Notes: generated by a model from the sequence alone, not told the origin. Positions 41,791 to 51,806 are shown, counted from the first letter of the stretch. The stretch is 64,000 bases of DNA from Porticoccus sp041395745 (GCA_041395745.1 JAWKZV010000002.1:186001-250000), one strand, 5' to 3'. Program-made: numbers and translations.

Positions 41791-42912
41791 GTGTTTTCTA
41801 AGCTCCGTTTGATCCCCCTGAGTCTATCGCTGGTGATTGCCCTCTCGGTTAGTGGTGAGGTGCTTGCCGAGCGCATCAAGGATATCGCCAATATTAATGG
41901 GGTGCGCAGCAACCAACTGGTCGGATATGGCCTGGTTGTCGGTCTGGATGGCAGCGGTGACCAGACCACCCAGACGCCTTTTACCGTGCAGAGTATGAAG
42001 AGCATGCTCGCCAAACTGGGTGTAACCCTGCCGGCTAATGTCAATATGCAGCTGAAAAACGTTGCAGCAGTGATGGTGCATGCGGAATTGCCTCCCTTTG
42101 CCAGACCGGGCCAAACCATTGACATTACTGTGTCATCTCTCGGTAATGCCAAAAGCCTGCGGGGTGGCTCTCTGTTGATGATGCCGTTGAAAGGCGCAGA
42201 CGGCCAGACCTACGCCCTCGCCCAGGGTAATGTCGTGGTGAGTGGTTTTGGCGTCGAGGGGGCCGATGGTTCCAGTGTGACGGTGAACGTTCCCAGCGCA
42301 GGTCGCATTCCCAATGGTGCGATTGTTGAGCGAGGAGTGGAAAGTCCCTTCGGTCACATGCCTTCACTGGTGATGAGTCTGCACAGACCCGACTTTACGA
42401 CTGCCATGCGCGTGGCAACCAGTATTAACGACAAGCTGGGAACTGGCACTGCCAGAGCCATGGATGGTGGTTCGGTTGAGGTGCGGGCGCCGACTGATCC
42501 GGCGGAAAAAGTCGCCTTTGTCTCGGTGGTCGAAAACCTGGAGGTTGAACCTGCCGCGGCGCCAGCGAAGGTGATCGTCAACTCCCGCACCGGCACTGTG
42601 GTGATTGGCAGTGAAGTGCGCCTCGAGCCCGCGGCAGTGGCCCACGGTAGTCTCACCGTGACCATTTCAGAGCAGATTAATGTCAGTCAGCCGGCTCCCT
42701 TTGCCAGGCGTGGCGATACGGTTGTGACACCGGAATCCCAGGTGGCGGTGGAGCAGGAAGCGAGCCGTATGTTTGTGCTTGATCCCGGTGTCACGCTCAA
42801 TGACCTGGTGACAGCCGTGAACAAGGTGGGCGCAGCTCCGGGGGACCTGGTTGCGATCCTGGAGGCACTCGAACGTGTCGGTGCTCTACACGCACAACTG
42901 ATAGTGATCTGA
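41791..42912 (+). CDS. flgI: P-ring protein FlgI
   Basis: 373 residues, start GTG 41791. Sec signal peptide (about residues 1-26, cut after VLA). Mature protein starts ERIKDIANINGVRSNQLVGY, the FlgI signature, followed by GLVVGLDGSGDQTTQTPFT. Periplasmic ring in peptidoglycan; needs FlgA. The C-terminal block LDPGVTLNDLVTAVNKVGAA is typical. Order flgH-flgI-flgJ is normal. Confidence 0.96.
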   Translation: MFSKLRLIPLSLSLVIALSVSGEVLAERIKDIANINGVRSNQLVGYGLVVGLDGSGDQTTQTPFTVQSMKSMLAKLGVTLPANVNMQLKNVAAVMVHAELPPFARPGQTIDITVSSLGNAKSLRGGSLLMMPLKGADGQTYALAQGNVVVSGFGVEGADGSSVTVNVPSAGRIPNGAIVERGVESPFGHMPSLVMSLHRPDFTTAMRVATSINDKLGTGTARAMDGGSVEVRAPTDPAEKVAFVSVVENLEVEPAAAPAKVIVNSRTGTVVIGSEVRLEPAAVAHGSLTVTISEQINVSQPAPFARRGDTVVTPESQVAVEQEASRMFVLDPGVTLNDLVTAVNKVGAAPGDLVAILEALERVGALHAQLIVI

Positions 42913-42914
42913 CG

Positions 42915-43919
42915 ATGACTGAAGCCGCCTCTCTGTTTTATTCCGATATTCAGGGGTTGTCCTCCCTGAAGCATCGGGCCCGGGAGGTGCCGGGTGAGGC
43001 AGTTGCAGAGGCGGCCGGGCAGTTTGAATCCCTGTTTGTGCAGATGATGCTCAAGTCTATGAGGGATGCCACCTTCGACGGTGGATTGTTCGAGGACGAT
43101 GCGCTCGACACTTATCAACAGATGTTTGATCAGCAGGTATCACTGGAGCTGTCCGGTAACGGCGGTATTGGGCTGGGTGCTCTTATCGCAGAACAACTTG
43201 GAGCTGCCGGCCAAGCGGTGGTGGAAACCGATGATGCAGCGCAGTCCCTGGTTGCCGAGAATGACATGGCTACCTCCCTGCGCCATCAGTGGCTAGGCAT
43301 GCCGGCCCGACCAATCCCACTGGTAGGGTCGGTCGATCGGCATAATTCTGCTCCTTTAAAGCGGGCTGAAAATGGAAGGGTTGAAGGGCATGTGGTGCAG
43401 GCAGATTCTCCGGAGGAGTTCGTTCGGAGGGTCTGGGATGATGCTGTTGCCGCGGCCGGTGATCTTGGGGTGGACCCGGCGGTGCTAATTGCCCAGTCCG
43501 CACTGGAAACCGGCTGGGGCAAAAAAGTGATCCGCAGAGGTGACGGCGGAAGCAGTTTTAATCTGTTCGGTATCAAGGCCAGCTCGGGTTGGCGGGGAGA
43601 TACCGCAACGGTGCGCACGGTGGAGTTCAAGGATGGATTGGCTTCCATTCAGAAAGCCGCTTTCCGGGTTTACGATTCCTTCTCTGGAGCATTTCGGGAT
43701 TATGTCTCTTTCCTGAAGGAAAACCCCCGCTACCAGTCTGCACTTGAAAAGGTGTCCGATAGCGGTGCATTTCTTGAGGAATTGCAACAGGCAGGTTATG
43801 CCACCGATCCCCGTTATGCCCAGAAAATCCGCAGCATCATCCAGCGGGAAAGTTACAGTGATCTGATCAACGAGCTAAAGAATTCCGCCAACACGCCGAT
43901 AACGGAACTATCGGGTTAA
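42915..43919 (+). CDS. flgJ: Flagellar rod cap and peptidoglycan hydrolase FlgJ
   Basis: 334 residues with two domains: an N-terminal rod-cap domain (about 20-115: AAGQFESLFVQMMLKSMRDA) and a C-terminal glucosaminidase/muramidase (about 155-320: VLIAQSALETGWGKKVI with the catalytic Glu, and NLFGIKASSGW). FlgJ cuts peptidoglycan so the rod can pass. The first ATG is two bases after flgI. Both domains are present as in enteric and Pseudomonas FlgJ. Confidence 0.96.
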   Translation: MTEAASLFYSDIQGLSSLKHRAREVPGEAVAEAAGQFESLFVQMMLKSMRDATFDGGLFEDDALDTYQQMFDQQVSLELSGNGGIGLGALIAEQLGAAGQAVVETDDAAQSLVAENDMATSLRHQWLGMPARPIPLVGSVDRHNSAPLKRAENGRVEGHVVQADSPEEFVRRVWDDAVAAAGDLGVDPAVLIAQSALETGWGKKVIRRGDGGSSFNLFGIKASSGWRGDTATVRTVEFKDGLASIQKAAFRVYDSFSGAFRDYVSFLKENPRYQSALEKVSDSGAFLEELQQAGYATDPRYAQKIRSIIQRESYSDLINELKNSANTPITELSG

Positions 43920-43966
43920 TGGCGGGCTGAAGAATTTCGGTTCCTAACCAACGGATATAAAGCAGC

Positions 43967-45886
43967 GTGGCAGACATTCTCAACATTGGCACTTCGGCAT
44001 TGATCTCCCTTCAGCAGGCGATCAATACCACTGGGCACAACATCGCAAACGTGAATACCGAGGGCTACAGCCGTCAGCGGGTTGACCTGGACACCCTGCT
44101 GCCTCAGCTCTCTGGGGGCAATTACATCGGCTCCGGCGTCACGGTCGACTCCATTGAGCGTATTTATGACCAGTTTTTGGTGTCCGAAGTGCGCGATCGT
44201 TCTTCGTCATTGAGCGGCAATCAAACGCTTTATGATCTGACCGCCCGCATCGATAGTTTGCTGGGAAGCAGCAGTTCCGGGCTGGCTCCCTCCCTGGCAG
44301 AATTCTTTGGAGCCTTGCAGGACGTCTCAAATAATCCCGGCTCTCTTCCCGAGCGTCAGGTGTTGTTGGGGCAGGCAGAGATACTGGCGGATCGTTTTCA
44401 CTACCTGGACGGCAACCTGCGCAGTTTGGGAGAGGAAGTCAACGCCCGCATTGAGAGCTCCATCGGTGAGATCAACGGGCTCGCGGCTGATATTGCCGGC
44501 CTCAACCAGCAAATTGTCGAAGCCACGGCCCGTTCCGGTGGTAATCCGCCCAATGACCTATTGGATACCCGCGATCAAAAGATCAATCAGCTTGCTGAGT
44601 TGATTGGCGTCACCACCGTGACCCAGTCGGATGGCTCAGTTAACGTGATGATTGGCAAGGGACAGGCATTGGTGGTCGGCACCCAGTACGAATCCTTCGA
44701 AACCTTCAATAACCCCTACGATAGCACCCAGATTATGGTTGGCATTACCGGCCCCGGGGGTAACTTGTCGGATATCACCCGCTTTCTCAGTGGTGGCGAG
44801 TTGGGCGCGGCGCTGGATTTTCGCACCCAGGTGTTGAATCCGGCGATCAACCAGTTGGGGCTAGTGGCGGTTGGGCTGTCGGAAACCTTTAATCAGCAGC
44901 ATGCTCTGGGTCTTGATCTGGATGGTGATCTTGGCGGAGATTTCTTTGCGGACCTGACGAGTGCGGTAGTGTCGCCAAACCCGCAGAATGCCGGTGCTGC
45001 AACAGTGTCTGCCTCTATTGATGATGTCGCTGCACTGACGGGTGATGATTATCGCCTCCGCTACGACGGCGCCCAGTGGTCCCTTTCCAATCTCTCTACC
45101 GGTGTTACCCAGACCGGAGCCGGTCCTTTTGTGGTGGATGGTCTGACGGTAGATATCGCAGGTGTTCCCGCCAGTGGCGACACATACCTGATCCAGCCCA
45201 CCCGCCTGGCGGCCAGCCAGTTCGAGGTGATGTTGGTTCGTCCGGAAGACTTCGCGGCCGCATCTCCATTGCGTGCTCAGTCACAGCTGGCCAATCTTGG
45301 CAGTGCAGACATTGAAGGCTTGTCGGTAACAGATACTACTGGTTTGCCGCTGGTCGGTCCCGTAACACTGACATTCAACCCCGATGCATTGGGTGCGGGT
45401 GTCCCAGGTTTTGATGTCACCGGAATAGCCGGTGGTCCGTTGGCATACGATCCTGCTGTCGATAGCACAGGAAAGTCCTTCAGCCTCGGTGGTTTTGAAT
45501 TCACCATCACCGGGCAGCCGCAGTCGGGGGATGACCTCGTCATTGAGAACAACACCAATGGCAGTGGGGACAACACCAATGCACTCGCCCTGGTATCGCT
45601 GCAAAACACCCGCCAGCTACTGGGTGGCAAGGCCAGTTATCAGGAATCCTATGCCAGCCTGGTGGCGGATGTGGCAGTGCGCACCCGTAAGGCGGAAAGC
45701 GCAATGAACACAGAGCAGGCACTGTACGATCAGGCGGTATCCGCCAGGGATAGTGTGTCGGGTGTGAATCTGGATGAAGAGGCGGCCAACCTGATTCGCT
45801 TTCAGCAGGCATATCAAGCAGCAGCCCAGGTGATTGCGGTGGCAGATCAATTGTTCCAGACATTGCTGAATGCAACACAGCGATAA
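43967..45886 (+). CDS. flgK: Hook-filament junction protein FlgK (HAP1)
   Basis: 639 residues, start GTG 43967. N-terminus ILNIGTSALISLQQAINTTG and NIANVNTEGYSRQRV; C-terminus GVNLDEEAANLIRFQQAYQA then AAQVIAVADQLFQTLL. The central part is enlarged by a beta-rich insertion (about residues 340-520) that includes a D-Y-x-L-x-Y...D-T-Y-x-I-Q-P unit, similar to that in FlgL. Joins hook to filament together with FlgL; client of FlgN. Confidence 0.96.
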   Translation: MADILNIGTSALISLQQAINTTGHNIANVNTEGYSRQRVDLDTLLPQLSGGNYIGSGVTVDSIERIYDQFLVSEVRDRSSSLSGNQTLYDLTARIDSLLGSSSSGLAPSLAEFFGALQDVSNNPGSLPERQVLLGQAEILADRFHYLDGNLRSLGEEVNARIESSIGEINGLAADIAGLNQQIVEATARSGGNPPNDLLDTRDQKINQLAELIGVTTVTQSDGSVNVMIGKGQALVVGTQYESFETFNNPYDSTQIMVGITGPGGNLSDITRFLSGGELGAALDFRTQVLNPAINQLGLVAVGLSETFNQQHALGLDLDGDLGGDFFADLTSAVVSPNPQNAGAATVSASIDDVAALTGDDYRLRYDGAQWSLSNLSTGVTQTGAGPFVVDGLTVDIAGVPASGDTYLIQPTRLAASQFEVMLVRPEDFAAASPLRAQSQLANLGSADIEGLSVTDTTGLPLVGPVTLTFNPDALGAGVPGFDVTGIAGGPLAYDPAVDSTGKSFSLGGFEFTITGQPQSGDDLVIENNTNGSGDNTNALALVSLQNTRQLLGGKASYQESYASLVADVAVRTRKAESAMNTEQALYDQAVSARDSVSGVNLDEEAANLIRFQQAYQAAAQVIAVADQLFQTLLNATQR

Positions 45887-45910
45887 ATTTAAGGGTAAGA
45901 GTAATTGAAT

Positions 45911-47113
45911 ATGCGCTTGTCCAGTGTGCAGATCTTCCAGCAGGGTATCTCGGCCATTCTTAACCAACAGAGCAAGTTGGCCAGAACAGAACAGCAGTTG
46001 GCGACGGGCCAGAAAATTCTGGTTCCTTCTGATGACCCTGCCGCCGCGGTGCAGATCATGAGCATCAGTGAAGATTTGTCCCAGCTAGATCAGTATCAGC
46101 GCAACGCGAACTTGGCAGAAGGGCAGCTCGCCCTGGAAGAAAATGTGCTGACCGATGTGGGCAATCTGTTGCAACGGGTGCGGGAGTTGGTGGTACAAGC
46201 CAATAATGCCACGCAAACAGCGGAAACCCGCCACAGTGCGGCGGTAGAAATTGAGGGGCTGCTGGACCAGCTGCAATCCCTGGCCAACACACAGGATTCC
46301 GAGGGGGAATATATCTTCGCCGGTTTTCAGGCGACGACCGAACCTTTTGTGCAGTCCTCGGGCCAGTACGGCTACCAGGGGGATGACGGTCAACGATTCA
46401 TTAAACTTGGTGATTCCTCTCAGGTTGCGGTCAGGGATTCCGGCTTTGACATCTTTATGGCGGTTGCCAATGGCAATGGTGTGTTTGATGTCGCCCCTGC
46501 CGACACCAATGTCGGCACAGCAGTGGTTGGTGCCAGTTCAGTGTCCGGCAGTTTTGTGCCGGATACCTACACCCTCACGTTTGTTCAGGCAGCACCGACT
46601 GACCCTGTAACTTACGAAGTGCGCGATGCCTCCAGCAATCTTGTGGCAAGCGGCAATTATGTCAGTGGTGCAACAATCTCCTTTGCCGGTGCCAGTCTGA
46701 CGGTGGATGGTGATCCTGCGGATGGCGACAGCTTTGAGATAGCACCATCCTCCCGCCAGGGCATGTTTGGCATGTTGCAGGATATTGCCTCTGCCCTGAG
46801 TGCTGCGGATGATTCCCCGGTAGGAGTAGCGGCGGTGAACAATGCCATGGGGCGTGCACTGAATAACCTGGACCAGTCCATTGGCCATGTACTGGGAATC
46901 CGGTCTGAAATCGGTGTGCGGATGAACCGTGTGGAAAGCCAGCAGTCGCTGAACGAAGATTTCAATCTGCAACTGGAATCCACGCTTTCCGGTCTTCAGG
47001 ACCTGGACTATGCAGAGGCGATCAGTGAGCTCAATCTGCAACTGACTGCGCTTCAGGCTGCACAGCAGGCTTACGTCCGGGTCCAGGGGTTGTCCCTCTT
47101 TAACTATCTGTAA
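45911..47113 (+). CDS. flgL: Hook-filament junction protein FlgL (HAP3)
   Basis: 400 residues. N-terminus MRLSSVQIFQQGISAILNQQ and LARTEQQLATGQKI, then PSDDPAAAVQIM (flagellin-family N-terminal helix pair); C-terminus DYAEAISELNLQLTALQAAQ. The middle (about residues 205-290) has the D-S-F-E-I-A-P unit shared with FlgK. ATG 45911 is preferred to TTG 45905. It is the last gene before fliC and its sigma-28 promoter. Confidence 0.95.
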   Translation: MRLSSVQIFQQGISAILNQQSKLARTEQQLATGQKILVPSDDPAAAVQIMSISEDLSQLDQYQRNANLAEGQLALEENVLTDVGNLLQRVRELVVQANNATQTAETRHSAAVEIEGLLDQLQSLANTQDSEGEYIFAGFQATTEPFVQSSGQYGYQGDDGQRFIKLGDSSQVAVRDSGFDIFMAVANGNGVFDVAPADTNVGTAVVGASSVSGSFVPDTYTLTFVQAAPTDPVTYEVRDASSNLVASGNYVSGATISFAGASLTVDGDPADGDSFEIAPSSRQGMFGMLQDIASALSAADDSPVGVAAVNNAMGRALNNLDQSIGHVLGIRSEIGVRMNRVESQQSLNEDFNLQLESTLSGLQDLDYAEAISELNLQLTALQAAQQAYVRVQGLSLFNYL

Positions 47114-47227
47114 CAGCTTCAGTAGAGCTTCCTGTTAGGCCATCCTGAGTGCTTGTGATCTTCATCACAAAAAACGACTGAAAACCCTTCAAAAACAGCT
47201 CATTACCAAAAAAAGTAAAATTTTCTC

Positions 47228-47254
47228 TAAAGTAATCCTCAAGGCTGCCGATAA
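47228..47254 (+). promoter_or_regulatory. Sigma-28 promoter of fliC
   Basis: TAAAGTAA, 11 bases, GCCGATAA: the -10 is perfect and the -35 six of eight. It lies about 100 bases before the fliC ATG, so a leader of about 93 bases is expected. Flagellin would thus be made only when FliA is free of FlgM. Confidence 0.95.
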
Positions 47255-47354
47255 CACAGGTGTTGGCAGCGGTTACAACTGACCAACTGGATACTAACGT
47301 TTCTGCCGTGGTGCCGGAGTTGACTGGCCAACGGTCAAACTAGAGGAAAAGGTA

Positions 47355-49184
47355 ATGGCACAGGTAATCAATACGAATATTGCTTCGTTGACTGCTCAGC
47401 GCAACCTCAACAGCTCCCAGGGGGCATTGAATACAGCCCTGCAGCGGCTGTCTTCCGGTTTGCGTATCAACAGCGCCAAAGATGACGCTGCTGGCTTGGC
47501 GATCTCCGAGCGCTTCTCCACTCAAATTCGCGGCCTGAACCAGGCGGCGCGTAATGCCAACGACGGTATCTCCCTGGCGCAAACCGCCGAGGGTGCGTTG
47601 TCCGAGGTAACCAATAACCTTCAGCGTATCCGCGAACTGGCTATCCAGTCCGTGAATGCCACCAACAGTGATTCTGACCGCGCCGCACTGGATCTGGAAG
47701 TTCAGCAGCGTCTGGCGGAGATTGACCGTATCGCCAACCAGACCTCTTTCAATGGCCGTAAAGTGCTGGACGGTTCTTTTGGAACGGCGTTGTTCCAGGT
47801 GGGTGCAAACGTCGGTGAAACCATTAGCCTGGGCCTGCAAACCAGTATGCGTCTGGACTCTATCGGTGCAACTACCAGCGCTACTTCTGTTGACCTGGAC
47901 ACATTGATTACTGAAGGAACTGATGCTGTTACTGGATCAGCAGCGACCTATACCTTTGATGTAACCAATATTATCGGGGATTACAGCACCGTAGCTGCCA
48001 CGGCAACTGATTCCACCCAGCTGGGGCAGGTCACTACAGATTATGTCTCAACCGCAGATGGGCAGAACTTTACTCTCTCGATAGATGGCATTGACGTAAT
48101 CAACGTTACTCAAGCTGGCGGCTCTCCCGAAACAATTGATACTGCAACTTTGCAGGCTGCTTTTGATGCGTTTGATCTTGCTGAGGCTGGTTACAGTATT
48201 ACCGGTAGCCTGGCAACTGACGATTTGGTTGTATCCAAGGCGGATGGTACTGATATGACCATCAGCCTGACTTCTGACTTCGGCACGGCTGGTACTACTA
48301 CTGGCTCTGGCCCCTTTGCCGCCACCCATACTGGTGGCACCCCTGAAGACACGTCTCCCAACGCAGCTTTTAGCGTCACTGACTCCGAAGGTAATGCAGT
48401 AAACGTAACACTGGATAGCAACATTACCAGTGCTGCTGATCTGAAAACGGTATTGGATGGTGTCTCTGGTGGAGCCTTCACCGTTGCAGTAAACGGTACC
48501 GAGCTGACGTTAACTGATGACGCCAATGCTACAGGCAGCTTCGCGATTGGTGGTGCTGATGCAACGCTGATTACTAACGAAGAAGTAAGCACGGTTGCCG
48601 GTGTGGCGGATGTTGCTGCTGTTGCTGCAACCACGCTGGATGTCAGCGGTGACTTCAGTATCGCCATTGGCGATGGTGATCCGGCAGCGGTAGCGGATGG
48701 CAGTTACTCTTCCGCGCAGTCATTTGTAGACGCGATCAATACAGCGTTGGGCAGCAACGGTACTGCCGAGTTGAATGACGATGGCACCCTTACCATCTAT
48801 GCGTCAGAAGACATCGCTTTCAGTGGCGGTCTTGAGGCTACTCTGAGCCTGACAGATGCAACTGCCTCTGGTGATCTGACAACTGCAACCGTGCTGACGG
48901 TAAGTTCCTCCAATGACATGATCCGTCGCATTGATTCCGCACTGACTTCTGTAAGTGAGCTGCGTAGCACCTTTGGTGCGATTCAGAACCGTTTTGAATC
49001 TACCATTGCCAGCATCCAGACCACTTCCGAGAACCTGTCTGCTTCCCGCTCACGTATTCTGGATGCGGATTTTGCAGCAGAGACTGCGGCGCTGACCCGT
49101 GCCCAGATTCTGCAGCAAGCGGGCACTGCAATGCTGGCTCAGGCAAATTCACTGCCGCAAAACGTGCTGGCCCTGTTGCAGTAA
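47355..49184 (+). CDS. fliC: Flagellin FliC
   Basis: 609 residues, larger than P. aeruginosa flagellin (about 395-490). N-terminal D0/D1 (residues about 1-170: AQVINTNIASLTAQRNL, LSSGLRINSAKDDAAGLAIS) and C-terminal D1/D0 (about 515-609: NRFESTIASIQTTSENLSA, AETAALTRAQILQQAGTAML) are conserved. The centre (about 180-510) is acidic, Ala/Thr/Ser/Asp-rich, with flagellin-IN-like repeats, the exposed part of the filament. GAGGAAAAGG Shine-Dalgarno. A sigma-28 promoter and a terminator flank it. Confidence 0.97.
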   Translation: MAQVINTNIASLTAQRNLNSSQGALNTALQRLSSGLRINSAKDDAAGLAISERFSTQIRGLNQAARNANDGISLAQTAEGALSEVTNNLQRIRELAIQSVNATNSDSDRAALDLEVQQRLAEIDRIANQTSFNGRKVLDGSFGTALFQVGANVGETISLGLQTSMRLDSIGATTSATSVDLDTLITEGTDAVTGSAATYTFDVTNIIGDYSTVAATATDSTQLGQVTTDYVSTADGQNFTLSIDGIDVINVTQAGGSPETIDTATLQAAFDAFDLAEAGYSITGSLATDDLVVSKADGTDMTISLTSDFGTAGTTTGSGPFAATHTGGTPEDTSPNAAFSVTDSEGNAVNVTLDSNITSAADLKTVLDGVSGGAFTVAVNGTELTLTDDANATGSFAIGGADATLITNEEVSTVAGVADVAAVAATTLDVSGDFSIAIGDGDPAAVADGSYSSAQSFVDAINTALGSNGTAELNDDGTLTIYASEDIAFSGGLEATLSLTDATASGDLTTATVLTVSSSNDMIRRIDSALTSVSELRSTFGAIQNRFESTIASIQTTSENLSASRSRILDADFAAETAALTRAQILQQAGTAMLAQANSLPQNVLALLQ

Positions 49185-49198
49185 TTGCTGTCATGAAG

Positions 49199-49229
49199 AA
49201 AAGCCAGGGGGCGGTCCCCCTGGACTTTT
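49199..49229 (+). terminator. Intrinsic terminator after fliC
   Basis: CCAGGGGG-CGGT-CCCCCTGG (49204-49223) with AAAAG before and CTTTT after. Eight-bp GC-rich stem, 15 bases from the fliC stop; separates fliC from flaG, probably with some read-through since flaG has no promoter I can see. Confidence 0.85.
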
Positions 49230-49256
49230 CTGTGATGCAGATTCTGGAGAATTGGC

Positions 49257-49643
49257 ATGGCTGATACAGTGAACTCTCTGATTACGGGGCTGATTTCTGC
49301 TGTTTCGCCAGCGGCCGGTGTAGGCAGTTTTTCATCTGTCGCGCAGCGGCAAGAGTTGCCCTCTGACGGCAATGGATTACCGGTAGAAAATACGTCGCTA
49401 CCCAGCGAGGAGGAGATTGTGCAGGCTGTTACACAGATTGCTGACTATGTGCAGTCAATTTCCCGTGATCTCCAGTTTAGGGTCGACGAACAGATCGGCA
49501 CCACGGTGATTACAGTCGTGGATTCGAAAACCGATGAAATCATTAGACAAATTCCAGCGGAAGAGGCAGTTTCACTGGCCCGTTACATCTCGGAAGTGCG
49601 TTCCGGGCAAAAGAAAGGGCTGCTGATGAGCAGTAGTGAATAA
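49257..49643 (+). CDS. flaG: FlaG-family protein
   Basis: 128 residues. The C-terminal about 70 residues match FlaG: DLQFRVDEQIGTTVITVVDS and DEIIRQIPAEEAVSLARYI. The N-terminal half is low-complexity. FlaG influences filament length in Pseudomonas and Vibrio relatives. Gene order fliC-flaG-fliD-fliS is the usual one. It lies 33 bases beyond the fliC terminator. Confidence 0.92.
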   Translation: MADTVNSLITGLISAVSPAAGVGSFSSVAQRQELPSDGNGLPVENTSLPSEEEIVQAVTQIADYVQSISRDLQFRVDEQIGTTVITVVDSKTDEIIRQIPAEEAVSLARYISEVRSGQKKGLLMSSSE

Positions 49644-49667
49644 TTCCGTTTTATTATGAAGAAGGTT

Positions 49668-49683
49668 TGGCACCGAGTTTGCT
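49668..49683 (+). promoter_or_regulatory. Sigma-54 promoter of fliD
   Basis: TGGCACC-GAGT-TTGCT: GG-N10-GC spacing and near-consensus -24 and -12 boxes, about 84 bases before the fliD ATG. It drives fliD-fliS-fliT as class II genes under FleQ. Confidence 0.92.
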
Positions 49684-49766
49684 TAGATTGCACTAGCAAC
49701 GTAAGCAGGTTTATGAGGTGGCCAGATGAAGTGGGTAAGACACTTGGTGTTTCCGGGAGATAGCCA

Positions 49767-51806
49767 ATGTTGACTGCCACAGGGATCGGCTCTGGTCTGG
49801 ACATCGAGTCACTGGTTTCCCAGTTGGTGGCTGCGGAGCGCAGCCCAGTGGAGTCCCGTTTGGTCAACCGGGAAGCCAGCCTCACTGCTGAGCTTTCCGG
49901 TCTGGGCAGCCTTAAAAATGCAGTGGCGGCATTCCAGACAGGGTTCTCTTCGCTAAATACCTTGGCCACCTTTGGTAAAAAAGGTATCACTAGCTCCAAT
50001 AGTGACGCAATTACAGCCAGTGCTTCCCAGAATGCCATTCCCGGCGATTATTCGATTGCTGTCTCGCAGCTTGCGACAGCACACTCCCTGGCCAGCGGTA
50101 CTTATGACAGCGCCGCCAGCGAGGTGGGGACGGGCACGATCACCATCCGATTCGGATCAACCGATTACACACCGCCCGATCCCGGGCCGGAAAGCTACGA
50201 TGGCTTTACCGTCAATCCTGATCGCGGTACTGCCACGATTACTATCGATAGCTCCAATAACACGCTTGCCGGTATCAAGGATGCCATCAATGGGGCCGAT
50301 ATCGGTGTGAATGCCGTTATCGTCAATGATGGCAATGGATACCGGCTGCTGCTCAATTCGGAGGAATCCGGAGCGGACAACAGTCTCGAAATCAGTGTTT
50401 CCAGCGACGGCGATGGCAATAACCTGGATGGTGCGGGGTTGTCCGCGTTGGCATTCAACAGCGCCGCGGTCAATCTGTCCCAGACAGTGGACGCACAGAA
50501 TGCCGTGTTTTCCGTCAATGGCTTGAGCATCGAGAGCAGCGGCAATGTTGCCAGCGATGTGATCAGTGGTGTCAGCCTGACCCTGAAACAGGTAACTGAA
50601 AGCCCGGTTACCCTGTCGATTTCTGAAGATCAGGAAAGCGTTAGCAAGGCTATTGAATCCTTCGTCAGCGGCTACAACCAGTTCATAAAAACCTATAACC
50701 AGCTCACTGCATACGACCCGGCTACCGGCAATGCCGGTACGCTGCAGGGAGATATCTCCGCCCGCTCGATTGCGTCGAGAATCAAACAGATCATCGGCAG
50801 TGTGGTGAGCGGCGTGAATGGCCCGTTCAGCAGCCTCAGTGAATTGGGTATTACTACCCAGGACGACGGGACATTGGCGATCGACAGTGCCCGTCTGGAT
50901 GAGCAGCTCAGCAATCACTTTTCCGATGTGGTGCGGGTTTTCGCAGCCATAGGCACCCCAGAAGATGACCTGATCAGTTTTACTTCATCGTCATCGGCCA
51001 CCGGGGTGGGGGACTACGCTGTCAATATCACCCAGCTGGCCACTCGGGGACAGTACTCCGGTGCGGCGATCACTTTCCCGCTAGTTGTGGACGACGATAA
51101 TGATGGATTCAGCATCAAGGTAAATGGTGTCACCTCCGGGGCAATACAGTTGACCCAGGGCAGCTATGCTAATGGCGAATCGCTGGCCTCGGAAATCCAG
51201 GCGAGAATCAATGGCGATAGTCAGTTCACCAAGCGTGGCCTCACTGTAGAGGTGACATTCAATGTGGACCACTTCGAAATCACCTCGAGCAAATATGGCT
51301 CATCATCAAAGGTGGAAATCCTGTCGGTTGACGCTAACAGCTCCGCAATTCTCGGGCTGAGCGTGGTGGCAGGAACGGATGGAGTTGATGTAGCGGGAAC
51401 CATTGGTGGTTTTGCCGCCACCGGCAGCGGCCAGTTTCTAACCGGGGCCACGGGTACCGATGTCGCTGGTCTGAAACTGCTGATTGGCGGGGGCAGCCTG
51501 GGCGACCGGGGGTCAGTTTCCTTCACCCGTGGAATTGCCTATCAGCTCAATGCGTTGGTGAATTCCTTTCTGGATACGGACGGCCTGCTCGATAGCCGTA
51601 TCGATGGCATTCAGTCCAGAATCGACGATATCAATGATGACAGGGAACGCCTCGATCGTCGCATGGAGTCACTCGAGGCCCGCTACCGGGCGCAGTTCAA
51701 TGCGCTGGATACGCTTCTGTCCCAATTGCAGTCCACCAGTGATTTCCTGTCTCAACAGCTTTCGTCCCTGCCGGGTTCGGGGCTTCTCTTGAACCAAAAC
51801 AGCTAA
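49767..51806 (+). CDS. fliD: Filament cap protein FliD (HAP2)
   Basis: 679 residues, longer than the roughly 470 of P. aeruginosa. N-terminus TATGIGSGLDIESLVSQLVA is canonical; C-terminus RIDGIQSRIDDINDDRERLD then YRAQFNALDTLLSQLQST. The middle has two repeated flagellin-hook-IN-like segments (NTLAGIKDAINGADIGVNA type), making the protein longer. It forms the pentameric tip cap that folds flagellin. FliT is its likely chaperone, encoded two genes later. Confidence 0.95.
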   Translation: MLTATGIGSGLDIESLVSQLVAAERSPVESRLVNREASLTAELSGLGSLKNAVAAFQTGFSSLNTLATFGKKGITSSNSDAITASASQNAIPGDYSIAVSQLATAHSLASGTYDSAASEVGTGTITIRFGSTDYTPPDPGPESYDGFTVNPDRGTATITIDSSNNTLAGIKDAINGADIGVNAVIVNDGNGYRLLLNSEESGADNSLEISVSSDGDGNNLDGAGLSALAFNSAAVNLSQTVDAQNAVFSVNGLSIESSGNVASDVISGVSLTLKQVTESPVTLSISEDQESVSKAIESFVSGYNQFIKTYNQLTAYDPATGNAGTLQGDISARSIASRIKQIIGSVVSGVNGPFSSLSELGITTQDDGTLAIDSARLDEQLSNHFSDVVRVFAAIGTPEDDLISFTSSSSATGVGDYAVNITQLATRGQYSGAAITFPLVVDDDNDGFSIKVNGVTSGAIQLTQGSYANGESLASEIQARINGDSQFTKRGLTVEVTFNVDHFEITSSKYGSSSKVEILSVDANSSAILGLSVVAGTDGVDVAGTIGGFAATGSGQFLTGATGTDVAGLKLLIGGGSLGDRGSVSFTRGIAYQLNALVNSFLDTDGLLDSRIDGIQSRIDDINDDRERLDRRMESLEARYRAQFNALDTLLSQLQSTSDFLSQQLSSLPGSGLLLNQNS

